From Pseudonocardia terrae (GTDB lineage Bacteria > Actinomycetota > Actinomycetes > Mycobacteriales > Pseudonocardiaceae): DNA of 64,000 nucleotides. The DNA is taken from assembly GCF_021343995.1 (NCBI RefSeq), contig NZ_JAJTTE010000027.1, forward strand, positions 35,460 to 99,459, written 5' to 3'. The notes beneath the pieces were generated by a model that did no database searches, was not told the origin of the DNA, and saw nothing but the letters and a program-made list of their open reading frames with translations. Made by a program: the position numbers and the translations under genes. Of the stretch, positions 1-7,922 are shown one piece after another (the stretch's first letter is position 1; every line of letters starts with the position of its first letter).

Positions 1-243
1 GAGCAGCAGCACCACCCGCAGCGGCGTCCAGAACCTGGCGCGGCCGACGAGGGCGTGCCGGCCGAGCGGTCCGCCGACCACCCGGCTGGCGGCCGCGACG
101 AAGGGCTCGGTCCACGTCGGGACGATCCGACCGGGCCCCGGCGCCGGCTCGACCCGGCGGGTCGACCGCCCGGCCGTCGAGGGTCCGGAGGACCCGGACG
201 ACCCGGACGACGTCGTGTCCCCGGGAGCGACCGGCGGCGTCAT
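1..243 (-). CDS. GT87/DUF2029 family membrane glycosyltransferase, N-terminal part (cut by window edge)
   Basis: Only the first 81 codons are in the window. The ATG lies directly after the ponA stop (TAG at 244-246), so the two genes are translationally adjacent. A Ser/Gly-rich start (about residues 1-35) leads into a segment reading PTWTEPFVAAASRVVGGPLG and then R-F-W-T-P-L-R-V before a hydrophobic stretch begins. This resembles the start of actinobacterial DUF2029 proteins such as the one downstream of mycobacterial ponA1 (Rv0051). GT87 enzymes are polytopic mannosyltransferase-like proteins using polyprenyl-phosphate sugars. The substrate here cannot be told. The family call rests on a short motif plus synteny. 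Confidence 0.7.
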   Translation of the reverse strand, partial: MTPPVAPGDTTSSGSSGSSGPSTAGRSTRRVEPAPGPGRIVPTWTEPFVAAASRVVGGPLGRHALVGRARFWTPLRVVLLL

Positions 244-2805
244 CTAGCCGCCGCCGTTGTCGCCGTTGCCGCCGTTGTCCCCGCCGCCGTCGCCGGAGTC
301 CCCGCCGCCGCCGTTCCCGTTGCCGTTCCCGTTGCCGTTCCCGTTGCCGTTCCCGTTGCGGGAGTTGCCGTTTCCGTTCCCGTTGCCGTTGTCGCCGTTG
401 TCGCGGTTGTGGCGCTGCTGGCCGTCCTGACCGTCGTTGTTCGAGTCCGCGGCCTGCGTCGGCGCGCTCGACTGGGTCGGGATGTCCGACACCGGTGCCT
501 GGCCGATCGGCGTGAACTTCGACCAGGGCTCGACGTCCGTCCCGCGCAGCGCGTCGGACATGTACTCCTGCCAGATCGAGCCCGGCAGCATCCGCCCGTA
601 GACCGGCCGGCCGGCCGAGTTCTTGATCGGCGAGTTGTCGTCCGTGCCGACCCACACCGCGGTCGCGATCTGCGGCGTGTAGCCGACGGTCCAGGCGTCG
701 TTGTTCTGGCCCTCGACGCTGCTCTGCACGGTGCCGGTCTTGGCGGCGACCGGGCGGCCGTCCCGCAGCCCGATCCGCGACGAGCTCGCCACGTCCGTCA
801 TCGACTCGGTGACGTTGCGCGCGACCTGCTGGCTGAACGCCTGCGTCCCGGCCGAGGAGCCGGTCCCGTGGTCGAAGATGACCCGGCCGTCGCTCGTGGT
901 CACCTTCGCCACGAGGTAGGGCTGGCGGGCCACGCCGTCGGCCGCGAACGTGGCGAACGCGGACGCCATGTTCTCGGTGGTGACGTTCTTGTCGCCGAGG
1001 GCGATGCCGCCGGTCGGGTTGACCAACGATGCGGCCGGGATGCCCGCCTTGGCGGCGGCGTCGGCCACCTTCTGCGGCCCGACGTCGAGCGCCATCTTGT
1101 AGAACACGGTGTTGATCGACTGCGTCATGGCGGTCTTCACCGAGCACCGGCCGCAGCTCACGCCCTCGGAGTTCGAGACCTTCTGGCCCGCGAGGACCTG
1201 CGGCGACGACCCGTCGTACTGGGTGCCCAGGCCGATCGGGTCCGGCTCCTGCAGGGCCGCGGCGAGCACGAACGGCTTGAACGACGACCCGGGCTGCTTG
1301 GAGGCCTGCGCGTAGTCGAGGCCGACGCCGTCGTTGCCGCCGAAGTAGGCCAGCACCGCGCCCGTCTTCGGGTCGATCGACACGAGGGCCGTGCGGAGGT
1401 TCTTCGGCTGGCCCTTCATCACCGTGTTGGCGGCGTCGACGGCGTCCTTCTGCTTGTCCGGGTCGATCGTGGTCTGCACGGTCAGGCCCTCGGTGTTGAT
1501 CTCCGTCTCGGAGATCCCGTTCTGCTCCAGCTCGGCGCGGACCTCGTTGTAGATGTGGCCGTTGGCGTCGCCGGGGATGCCGCCCTCGACCTTCGACGGC
1601 GGCAGCCACTGCGGGTACTGCTGCTGCGCGCGCTCGGCCTGGGTCATCCAGCCCATCTGGACCTCGCCGTCGAGCACGTAGTTCCAGCGGTCCCGGGACT
1701 TGTCCTGGTTCTTCGCCGGGTCCCACAACGACGGCGCCTGGATCAGACCGGCGAGCATGGCGCCCTCGGACGCGTCGAGCTGCTGGACGTCCTTGCCGAA
1801 GTACGCCTGGCTGGCGGCCTGGATGCCGTACGCGCCGCGGCCCAGGTAGATCGCGTTGAGGTAGTTCTCCAGGATCTCCTGCTTGGTCTGCTCCTTCGAG
1901 ACCTTGGCGGCGAGCACGACCTCGCGGTACTTGCGCCAGAGCGAGAACTGGTCCTGGCCCGTGGTCACCTTGATGTACTGCTGGGTGATCGTCGACCCGC
2001 CGCCGATGCCGCCGGTCAGCTGGTTCCACACCGCGCGCCCGATGCCCGAGATGTCGAAGCCCGGGTTCGAGAAGAACGAGCGGTCCTCGGCGGACAGCAC
2101 GGCGTGCTGCACCTGCTGCGGCACCTGGTCGAGGGTGACGTTGGTCCGGTTGATGTTGTTCGGCCGGACCGTGGCCAGCGGGCTGCCGTCGGCGAAGGTG
2201 AACGTGGCCACCTGGGTGTTGGCGACGTCGTCGGCGCTGGGCACCTTGAACGCGATCCAGCCGATCGCGAACGCCAGGAACGGCCCGACGATCAGCACGG
2301 CCAGGGCCCACAGCACGATCCGGCGCACGAGCCGCCCCCGTCCCGGCCGGCGACCACCGCCGTCGCCCTCGCCACCACCTCCGGTGCCCGGGCGGCGCGG
2401 CGGCGGACCGGGCTGGTCGGCCAGGGCGAGCGACGTCGGCCGGTCGTCCGGGCCGGACGTGCCGGCGTCGTGGGTCAGCAGCGGCGGGGGACCGGCGGGC
2501 GGGGGGCCGCCGGGCGGACCCTGCCGCCCCTGGGGCCCCGGCCCGACGCGCTGCGGCACCGGCCGGTTCGGCGGCCCGTAGGGGCCGGGCTGGTGCATGC
2601 CGGGAGGCGGCGCCTGCGGCGGGCCCGCCGGACCACCCGGAACGGGGCCACCCTGCGGCGGGCCGGACCGGGACGCGCGACCCCGCCAGGGCCCCCCGCC
2701 GGGTGGCGGGGGGCCCTGGTTCGGGCGGATGTCCCAGACGTCCGGGACGCCGGGCCGGGGCGGCGGGCCGCCGGCTGCTGGTCGGTCGCTGCGTTGATCG
2801 GTCAC
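244..2805 (-). CDS. ponA: Bifunctional class A penicillin-binding protein (PonA/PBP1)
   Basis: 853 aa. This membrane-anchored enzyme polymerises lipid II and cross-links peptidoglycan outside the membrane. Residues 1-155 are a Pro/Gly-rich cytoplasmic region; one membrane segment spans about 162-186. The GT51 transglycosylase follows (catalytic Glu240 in SAEDRSFF; GGSTITQQ at 268-275; ENYLNAIYLGRGAYG near 312-326). The transpeptidase shows SSFK (507-510), SIN (563-565) and KTG (689-691). The tail after about 788 is Asn/Gly/Asp low complexity. The start is GTG at 2805. It lies between DUF5318 and GT87 genes, the order of Rv0049-ponA1-Rv0051, and probably shares their transcript. Confidence 0.97.
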   Translation of the reverse strand: MTDQRSDRPAAGGPPPRPGVPDVWDIRPNQGPPPPGGGPWRGRASRSGPPQGGPVPGGPAGPPQAPPPGMHQPGPYGPPNRPVPQRVGPGPQGRQGPPGGPPPAGPPPLLTHDAGTSGPDDRPTSLALADQPGPPPRRPGTGGGGEGDGGGRRPGRGRLVRRIVLWALAVLIVGPFLAFAIGWIAFKVPSADDVANTQVATFTFADGSPLATVRPNNINRTNVTLDQVPQQVQHAVLSAEDRSFFSNPGFDISGIGRAVWNQLTGGIGGGSTITQQYIKVTTGQDQFSLWRKYREVVLAAKVSKEQTKQEILENYLNAIYLGRGAYGIQAASQAYFGKDVQQLDASEGAMLAGLIQAPSLWDPAKNQDKSRDRWNYVLDGEVQMGWMTQAERAQQQYPQWLPPSKVEGGIPGDANGHIYNEVRAELEQNGISETEINTEGLTVQTTIDPDKQKDAVDAANTVMKGQPKNLRTALVSIDPKTGAVLAYFGGNDGVGLDYAQASKQPGSSFKPFVLAAALQEPDPIGLGTQYDGSSPQVLAGQKVSNSEGVSCGRCSVKTAMTQSINTVFYKMALDVGPQKVADAAAKAGIPAASLVNPTGGIALGDKNVTTENMASAFATFAADGVARQPYLVAKVTTSDGRVIFDHGTGSSAGTQAFSQQVARNVTESMTDVASSSRIGLRDGRPVAAKTGTVQSSVEGQNNDAWTVGYTPQIATAVWVGTDDNSPIKNSAGRPVYGRMLPGSIWQEYMSDALRGTDVEPWSKFTPIGQAPVSDIPTQSSAPTQAADSNNDGQDGQQRHNRDNGDNGNGNGNGNSRNGNGNGNGNGNGNGNGGGGDSGDGGGDNGGNGDNGGG
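311..358. repeat. 12-bp tandem repeat inside the ponA 3' end
   Basis: Four perfect copies of the 12-mer CCGTTCCCGTTG (+ strand) lie end to end, with imperfect copies on both sides (to about 395). On the coding strand each copy encodes Asn-Gly-Asn-Gly. The unit keeps the reading frame, so copy-number change would only lengthen or shorten the extracellular tail of PonA. Confidence 0.9.
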
Positions 2806-2916
2806 CGCGGGCTCCGTGCTTCTCCGGTCCGCCGCCGGGGAGCAGGGACGGACCGGGCTGGGGCGTGGGGTGCGGGCGCTGTACGGCTCACGGGGTCGGG
2901 GGTCATCGCGCGGGGG

Positions 2917-3321
2917 TCACTCGGCGGCGGTCCTCCGGCGACGCGGGCGGTCGGGCCGGGCACCGGTGCCCAGCACGGCCGATTGGACCAGATGGTTCCA
3001 GCTGCACGTGCGGCAGACCTCCACGAGGTAGACGGAGAACTCGCCGTGCCGGGCCGCCAGCTCCTCGACCTCCTCCGGGTCGCGGGCCGAGCCGGACACC
3101 TGGCGGAGCTCCTCGCCGAACACCCACCAGACGTGGGTCAACCGCTCCTTGCGGCACACCGGGCACTGCTGCTGCGTGGGCCGGCCGTGGAACCGAGCGG
3201 CCCGCAGGAGGTACGGGCTCGCGTCACAGACCTCCGCGGTTCCCACCCGACCGGCGTAGACGTCCGCGAGCAGCGCACGGCGCTGCAACGCGTAGTCGAC
3301 GACCTGTCGCTGGGTGAGCAC
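2917..3321 (-). CDS. DUF5318 family protein
   Basis: 134 aa, function unknown. The protein has two Cys pairs that look like a zinc ribbon: CPVC in QQQCPVCRKERLTH, and CRTC near the C-terminus (VCRTCSWNHL), with the acidic stretch VWWVFGEEL between them. The Mycobacterium counterpart (Rv0049) also precedes ponA1. The GTG at 3321 is chosen because a TACCCT box (3328-3333, reading on the minus strand) lies 6 nt upstream, as expected for a leaderless message, and because upstream residues look non-coding. ponA follows after 111 bp. Confidence 0.85.
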   Translation of the reverse strand: MLTQRQVVDYALQRRALLADVYAGRVGTAEVCDASPYLLRAARFHGRPTQQQCPVCRKERLTHVWWVFGEELRQVSGSARDPEEVEELAARHGEFSVYLVEVCRTCSWNHLVQSAVLGTGARPDRPRRRRTAAE

Positions 3322-3439
3322 CCGACCAGGGTACTCAGCCACCCGCCCGTGCGGTCCCCGAACCGCCCGGACGGGCAGGGCCGCCGGGCGCACGCGCAGG
3401 TCGGGGGCGTGACCGGAATCTCGACACTGCGCGCGGATG

Positions 3440-3452
3440 TATCGCGCCGATA
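3440..3452. promoter_or_regulatory. 13-bp palindrome upstream of padR, possible PadR operator
   Basis: TATCGCGCCGATA is an inverted repeat (TATCG-CGC-CGATA) 65 bp before the padR start and next to the A/T-rich hexamer TATAGT (3451-3456), which could be a -10. PadR proteins commonly bind short dyads in their own promoters. That this one is the operator is inference. Confidence 0.35.
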
Positions 3453-3517
3453 TAGTGGTCCGACCGATCGCCGAGGACAGCGGGGTCCTCGGACGGCGCG
3501 TGGGAGGAGGGAGGCGG

Positions 3518-4087
3518 ATGCTCGAGTTCGCCATCCTCGGGCTGCTGCTGGAAGCGCCGATGCACGGCTACGAGCTGCGCAAACAGCTCGGGCTGCGGCT
3601 CGGCGGGTTCCGTGCCTTCTCCTACGGCTCGCTCTACCCGGCGCTGCGCAGGCTCGTCCGCGCGGGCCTCATCGTCGAGGACCCGGACCGGTCGGGGAGC
3701 CCTCCGGCGACCGGTGGCGGCTGGTCCCGGCGCGCGCGGCGCGTCTACCGGATCACCGCCGACGGCAAGGAGCGGTTCGCCGAGCTGCTGGCCGAGTCCG
3801 GCCCGCAGACGTGGGACGACGAGAGCTTCGGCGTCCACATGGCGTTCTTCTCCCGGACCCCCGCCGAGACCAGGATGCGGATCCTGGAAGGCAGGCGGCG
3901 GGCCGTCGAGGAGCGCCGCGAGGGGTTGCGCGCGGCGCTCGCCAGGGCCGGCGAGCAGATCGACCGGTACACCCGCGAGCTGCACGAGCTGGGGCTCGAC
4001 ACCACCGAGCGCGAGGTGCGGTGGCTGAACGAGCTCATCGAGCGGGAGCGTCACCCCGGCGACGACGCCGGACCCGTCAGGCCTTGA
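3518..4087 (+). CDS. PadR family transcriptional regulator
   Basis: 189 aa. A winged-helix N-terminal domain (about 1-90) carries the typical LGLLLEAPMHGYELRKQL start and a YGSLYPALRRL recognition helix. A C-terminal alpha-helical dimerisation part follows (PadR C-terminal, Vir type, about 100-180). The ATG at 3518 has a strong purine-rich Shine-Dalgarno (GGAGGAGGGAGG), and upstream codons have no family match. ino1 lies 42 bp downstream on the same strand. In M. tuberculosis the PadR gene Rv0047c also precedes ino1 (Rv0046c), so it probably controls the ino1 operon and itself. Confidence 0.93.
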   Translation: MLEFAILGLLLEAPMHGYELRKQLGLRLGGFRAFSYGSLYPALRRLVRAGLIVEDPDRSGSPPATGGGWSRRARRVYRITADGKERFAELLAESGPQTWDDESFGVHMAFFSRTPAETRMRILEGRRRAVEERREGLRAALARAGEQIDRYTRELHELGLDTTEREVRWLNELIERERHPGDDAGPVRP

Positions 4088-4129
4088 CGAAGGCCGAAGT
4101 CACCGACCGAGAAAGTAAGGAGAGCCGGC

Positions 4130-5209
4130 ATGAGTGAGGTGCGAGTCGCCGTCGTCGGCGTCGGCAACTGTGCGGCGTCGCTGGTCCAGGGCGTCCAGTA
4201 CTACGCGGACGCCGACCCCGCCACCCGCGTCCCCGGCCTGATGCACGTCGACTTCGGCGGCTACCACGTGCGCGACGTGAAGTTCGTCGCCGCGTTCGAC
4301 GTCGACGCGAAGAAGGTCGGCCGCGATCTCTCGGAGGCCATCACGGCCAGCGAGAACAACACGATCAAGATCGCCGACGTGCCGCCGCTCGGCGTTCCGG
4401 TGCAGCGCGGCCACACGCTCGACGGCCTGGGCCGCTTCTACCGCGAGACGATCACCGAGTCGGACGAGGAGCCGGTCGACGTCGCGCAGGTGCTGCGCGA
4501 GACGCAGGCGGACGTCCTCGTCTCCTACCTCCCGGTGGGCAGCGAGGCGGCCGACCGCTTCTACGCGCAGGCCGCGATCGACGCGAAGGTGGCGTTCGTG
4601 AACGCGCTGCCGGTCTTCATCGCCTCGGACCCGGTGTGGGCGCAGAAGTTCACCGACGCCGGCGTCCCGATCGTGGGCGACGACATCAAGTCCCAGGTCG
4701 GCGCGACCATCACCCACCGGGTGCTGGCCAGGCTGTTCGAGGACCGCGGCGTGCAGCTCGACCGCACGATGCAGCTCAACGTGGGCGGGAACATGGACTT
4801 CCTGAACATGAAGGAGCTCGAGCGCCTCGAGTCGAAGAAGGTGTCCAAGACTCAGTCGGTGACCTCGCAGGTCGACCGGGACATGGGCAAGGACAACGTG
4901 CACATCGGCCCGTCGGACTACGTCGCCTGGCTCGACGACCGCAAGTGGGCCTACGTCCGGCTCGAGGGCCGCGCGTTCGGCGACGTCCCGCTCAACCTGG
5001 AGTACAAGCTCGAGGTCTGGGACTCGCCCAACTCCGCGGGCATCATCATCGACGCCGTGCGCGCCGCGAAGATCGCCAAGGACCGCGGGATCGGCGGTCC
5101 CATCCTCTCCGCGTCGAGCTACTTCATGAAGTCGCCGCCGGAGCAGTACAGCGACTCCGAGGCCCGCAACGCCGTCGAGGAGTTCATCCGGGGCGAGCGG
5201 GAGCGCTGA
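4130..5209 (+). CDS. ino1: myo-Inositol-1-phosphate synthase
   Basis: 359 aa. This cytoplasmic NAD-dependent enzyme converts glucose-6-phosphate to 1L-myo-inositol-1-phosphate, the first step to phosphatidylinositol lipids and mycothiol. The Rossmann start VRVAVVGVGNCAASLVQG binds NAD. Family motifs GDDIKSQVGATITHR and LNVGGNMDF are present. Length fits the short actinobacterial type (367 aa in M. tuberculosis). The ATG has AAGGAGA upstream. It is second in the padR-ino1 unit and is followed by a strong hairpin terminator. Confidence 0.97.
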   Translation: MSEVRVAVVGVGNCAASLVQGVQYYADADPATRVPGLMHVDFGGYHVRDVKFVAAFDVDAKKVGRDLSEAITASENNTIKIADVPPLGVPVQRGHTLDGLGRFYRETITESDEEPVDVAQVLRETQADVLVSYLPVGSEAADRFYAQAAIDAKVAFVNALPVFIASDPVWAQKFTDAGVPIVGDDIKSQVGATITHRVLARLFEDRGVQLDRTMQLNVGGNMDFLNMKELERLESKKVSKTQSVTSQVDRDMGKDNVHIGPSDYVAWLDDRKWAYVRLEGRAFGDVPLNLEYKLEVWDSPNSAGIIIDAVRAAKIAKDRGIGGPILSASSYFMKSPPEQYSDSEARNAVEEFIRGERER

Positions 5210-5237
5210 CCCACCCCACCCCCGTCGCCCCACCTGC

Positions 5238-5280
5238 CGAACCCCGGTCGGAGCCCCGCTCCGGCCGGGGTTCGCTTTTT
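5238..5280 (+). terminator. Rho-independent terminator after ino1
   Basis: A 16-bp stem (5238-5253 with 5259-5274, one G-T pair; outer arm CGAACCCCGG) with a 5-nt loop is followed by CTTTTTC. It lies 28 bp after the ino1 stop. Confidence 0.9.
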
Positions 5281-5738
5281 CTTGCTTTCCGGAAATGTTC
5301 GCGGAGCTTCCGTTCCGGAAGCGATTTCACCCGGACGGAGTCATCACGGCCGCATCACGTGACGAACGTCCGAGTACCTCACCTGCATCGACGAGTGTCA
5401 CCTCACGATCACGGTGACATCACGGCAACATTGGGCCGAACGTGTCACCAACTCGGTGAGAACGCTCACCCGAATTTCCCGGCCAGAATATGATCTGCGT
5501 CATGGCGATAGCCGTAATGCGTTCGTAATTTGCTTTCCGGCCTCGCGACACCGCCCTCCACCCGGGAGGACGGGCACGGGGTCACCGCCCGGACGGGCGG
5601 GTGCGTCAGCCGGCCCGGGCTCCCCACAGCTCCCTTGCGCGGGCCTCTCCCCACCGCACCCGTCAGGCCGGTATCCCGTTCTCCCCCGAGCGGGATCCGG
5701 CGGCCGTCGGGCGGTGCGATTCACGAGGATCCCCACCG
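5281..5738 (+). other. 458-bp gene-free leader of the NlpC/P60 gene
   Basis: No supportable ORF. The first 240 bp are less GC-rich than the surroundings and could hold the promoter (for example around AGAATATGATC near 5487-5497). The second half (5540-5720) is very GC-rich with several self-complementary blocks (GCCCGGACGGGC at 5587-5598; GGTATCCCG near 5671 against CGGGATCC near 5691). Long leaders of NlpC/P60 or Rpf genes in actinobacteria often hold a cyclic-di-AMP (ydaO) riboswitch. I could not recognise its core here with confidence. Confidence 0.4.
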
Positions 5739-6329
5739 GTGCCCGAGCACAAACCTGCCCTGCTGCGCTCCACCCTGGTCGCCGCCACCGCCGCGGCCGC
5801 CGCCTTCTTCGCCCTCGCGCCGGCCTCCACCGGGGCCACCGGGGCCACCGAGGCGCCCGCGCCCGCCACCGCGGCCGCTCCCGCCACGTCCGCCACCGCC
5901 CCCGTCGAGGCCGCGGTCCACACCGTCGCGTTCACCGCGCCCGCGCAGGCCGTCGGCGCCGCCACGGCCGGCCTCTCGCCCGCCGCCACGCGCGCCTCCG
6001 CGCTGTCGACGGCACTCGCGCAGATCGGCAAGCCCTACAGCTACGGCGCCGCCGGCCCGTCGGCGTTCGACTGCTCCGGCCTGACGAGCTTCGCGTTCAA
6101 GAACGCCGGCGTCTCGATCCCGCGCACCAGCAGCGCCCAGTCCACCGTCGGCACCCCGGTGTCGAAGGCCAACCTGCAGCCCGGCGACCTGGTGTTCTTC
6201 TACCAGCCGGTCAGCCACGTGGCCATGTACATCGGCAACGGCCAGGTCGTGCACGCGAGCACCAGCGGTCAGCCGGTGAAGATCAGCCCGCTGGACTCCA
6301 TGCCGTTCAGCGGCGCCCGCCGGGTCTGA
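5739..6329 (+). CDS. Secreted NlpC/P60 family peptidoglycan hydrolase
   Basis: 196 aa. A Sec signal peptide (Lys/Arg then AATAAAAAFFALAPAS, about 1-30) and an Ala/Pro-rich linker precede the NlpC/P60 catalytic domain (about 85-196). Catalytic Cys112 sits in FDCSGLTSFAF, His160 in SHVAMYIGNG, and the polar third residue is probably His in VVHAS. Such enzymes cut D-Glu-to-diaminopimelate bonds in stem peptides. The GTG at 5739 is chosen for its signal peptide and the GAGGA 8 nt upstream; a longer frame to 5601 would put 46 unlikely residues before it. Confidence 0.92.
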   Translation: MPEHKPALLRSTLVAATAAAAAFFALAPASTGATGATEAPAPATAAAPATSATAPVEAAVHTVAFTAPAQAVGAATAGLSPAATRASALSTALAQIGKPYSYGAAGPSAFDCSGLTSFAFKNAGVSIPRTSSAQSTVGTPVSKANLQPGDLVFFYQPVSHVAMYIGNGQVVHASTSGQPVKISPLDSMPFSGARRV

Positions 6330-6380
6330 TCCGCCCGCTCCGACCCGTGGGGCGCCGGGAGGCGATCTAGGGTGGCGGCC

Positions 6381-7064
6381 GTGGAACCCCGGCCGCTCGC
6401 CCTCGTCACCGGCGCCTCCCGCGGGATCGGCGCCGCCACCGCCCGCGCCCTCGCCCCCACGCACGACGTGCTGCTGGGCGGGCGCGACACGGTGGCGCTC
6501 GAGTCCCTCGCCGCCGAGCTCGACGGCGCGCGGGCCTGGCCCGTCGAGCTGACGGACGACGGGTCCGTCGCCGCGGCCGTGGCCGGACTCGACCTCGAGC
6601 GGCTCGACGTCCTGGTGCACTCCGCCGGCGTCGGGCTGCTCGGCACGGTCGAGGAGACCGAGCCGGACACGTGGCGTCGCCAGTTCGAGGTCAACGTGGT
6701 CGCGGTGGCCGGGCTGACCCGGCTGCTGCTGCCCGCGCTGCGGGCCGCCCGCGGCGACGTCGTGCTGGTCAACTCCGGCTCCGGGCTCACCGCCCGGGCC
6801 GGCTGGGGCTCCTACGCCGCCAGCAAGTTCGCCCTGCGCGCCTTCGCCGACGCGCTGCGCGCCGAGGAGCCGGAGCTGCGGGTGACCTCGGTGCACCCCG
6901 GCCGCGTCGACACCGACATGCAGCGCGGCGTCGTGGCGCACGAGGGCGGGGAGTACGACGGGTCGAAGTTCCTGCGGCCCGAGAGCGTCGCCGCCGCGAT
7001 CCTCGCCGCGGTCACCGCGACCGACGACGCGCACGTCCCCGAGATCGTCGTCCGTCCCCGCTGA
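6381..7064 (+). CDS. Short-chain dehydrogenase/reductase (SDR)
   Basis: 227 aa classical SDR. The cofactor motif TGASRGIG lies near the N-terminus, NSGSG holds the catalytic-Ser strand, and YAASK gives the catalytic Tyr/Lys. GGRDT after strand 2 suggests NADPH preference (Arg present). Substrate unknown. GTG 6381 is chosen because a TAGGGT box ends 7 nt upstream (leaderless pattern); an in-frame GTG at 6372 with GGGAGG 9 nt before it is the alternative. The gene stands alone, 51 bp after the NlpC/P60 stop. Confidence 0.9.
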   Translation: MEPRPLALVTGASRGIGAATARALAPTHDVLLGGRDTVALESLAAELDGARAWPVELTDDGSVAAAVAGLDLERLDVLVHSAGVGLLGTVEETEPDTWRRQFEVNVVAVAGLTRLLLPALRAARGDVVLVNSGSGLTARAGWGSYAASKFALRAFADALRAEEPELRVTSVHPGRVDTDMQRGVVAHEGGEYDGSKFLRPESVAAAILAAVTATDDAHVPEIVVRPR

Positions 7065-7145
7065 TCCGCTCCTACCGATCCCGCCCGCTGATCCGGCCGG
7101 GCGACAGCGGGTTCGCAGGACCCGCGCCTGGGTAGGGTGCGAGCC

Positions 7146-7922
7146 ATGCTCGATCCGGCGCAGGTCGACCTCGGCGAGCTGGCGGACGCCCTCGACGACC
7201 GCACTCCCGAGGTGCAGTGGTGGATCGACCCCCGCACGGGCCGGATCCTCTCGACGATGCCCGAGATCTACACCGGCGAGCCCGACGACTCCGAGGAGCT
7301 CGAGGAGCAGGGCTGGGTCGCGATCGAGCAGACCGGCTCCCGCGAGGGCTACCAGGACATGGCCGACTTCACCTCGGGCGTCCAGCACCGCCGGGCGGCC
7401 GAGCTGCTCGACCGCGCGCTCAACGGCCGCGGCGCGTTCCGCCGCTTCAAGAACACCCTCTTCGAGTTCCCCGAGGTGCGGGACCAGTGGTTCCGGTTCC
7501 GCGACGCGCGGGCCCGGCGACGCGCGCTCGCGTGGCTCGCCGACGCCGGGCTCGTCGACCCGGAGGCCGCGGAGCTCGCGGCGGCCGCATACCCGGACCC
7601 GGCCCCGGAGAACGAGGACCTGCCCGCCACGGTCGCCACGGAGCTCGCGACGCACTACGGCGACCGGTTGCACCAGGTCCTGCTGGTGGGGCCGTGGGCG
7701 AGCGGGGAGGGCTCGGTGGAGTCCGAGCTGGACCTGCTGGTGGTCCTCGAGGACCTGGAGTCGCCGTGGGCCGAGCTGCGTGCCGTGGAGTCGGTGCTGT
7801 GGCGGCACACCGAGCGCTCCGGCATCACGGTCTGCGCCTACCCCGTCACGCAGGCCCAGCTGTCCCGGCCCGAGGAGCCGTGGCTCGTCCGCGCCCGCGC
7901 CGAGGCGGTGCGACTGCGGTGA
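7146..7922 (+). CDS. UPF0158 protein fused to a nucleotidyltransferase-like (MNT) domain
   Basis: 258 aa with two parts. Residues 1-150 match UPF0158: VQWWIDPRTG start, RFKNTLFEFPEVRDQWFRFR at about 100-119. Residues about 165-255 look like a minimal nucleotidyltransferase: the glycine-rich turn GPWASGEGS (182-190) is followed by ESELDLLVV, where the usual Asp-x-Asp metal pair reads Glu194-x-Asp196. The ATG has TAGGGT 7 nt upstream, suggesting a leaderless message. The stop overlaps the start of the next gene by 4 nt. The MNT reading is from motif shape, not a search. Confidence 0.75.
   Translation: MLDPAQVDLGELADALDDRTPEVQWWIDPRTGRILSTMPEIYTGEPDDSEELEEQGWVAIEQTGSREGYQDMADFTSGVQHRRAAELLDRALNGRGAFRRFKNTLFEFPEVRDQWFRFRDARARRRALAWLADAGLVDPEAAELAAAAYPDPAPENEDLPATVATELATHYGDRLHQVLLVGPWASGEGSVESELDLLVVLEDLESPWAELRAVESVLWRHTERSGITVCAYPVTQAQLSRPEEPWLVRARAEAVRLR

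Noticed and set aside
55..4137. A 1360-codon + strand open frame across ponA, DUF5318 and padR
   Set aside because: It is the shadow of ponA and crosses several real genes; no motif is present.
5349..5362. CATCACGTGACG as a parS site
   Set aside because: Only the central CACGTG is shared; outer bases do not match.
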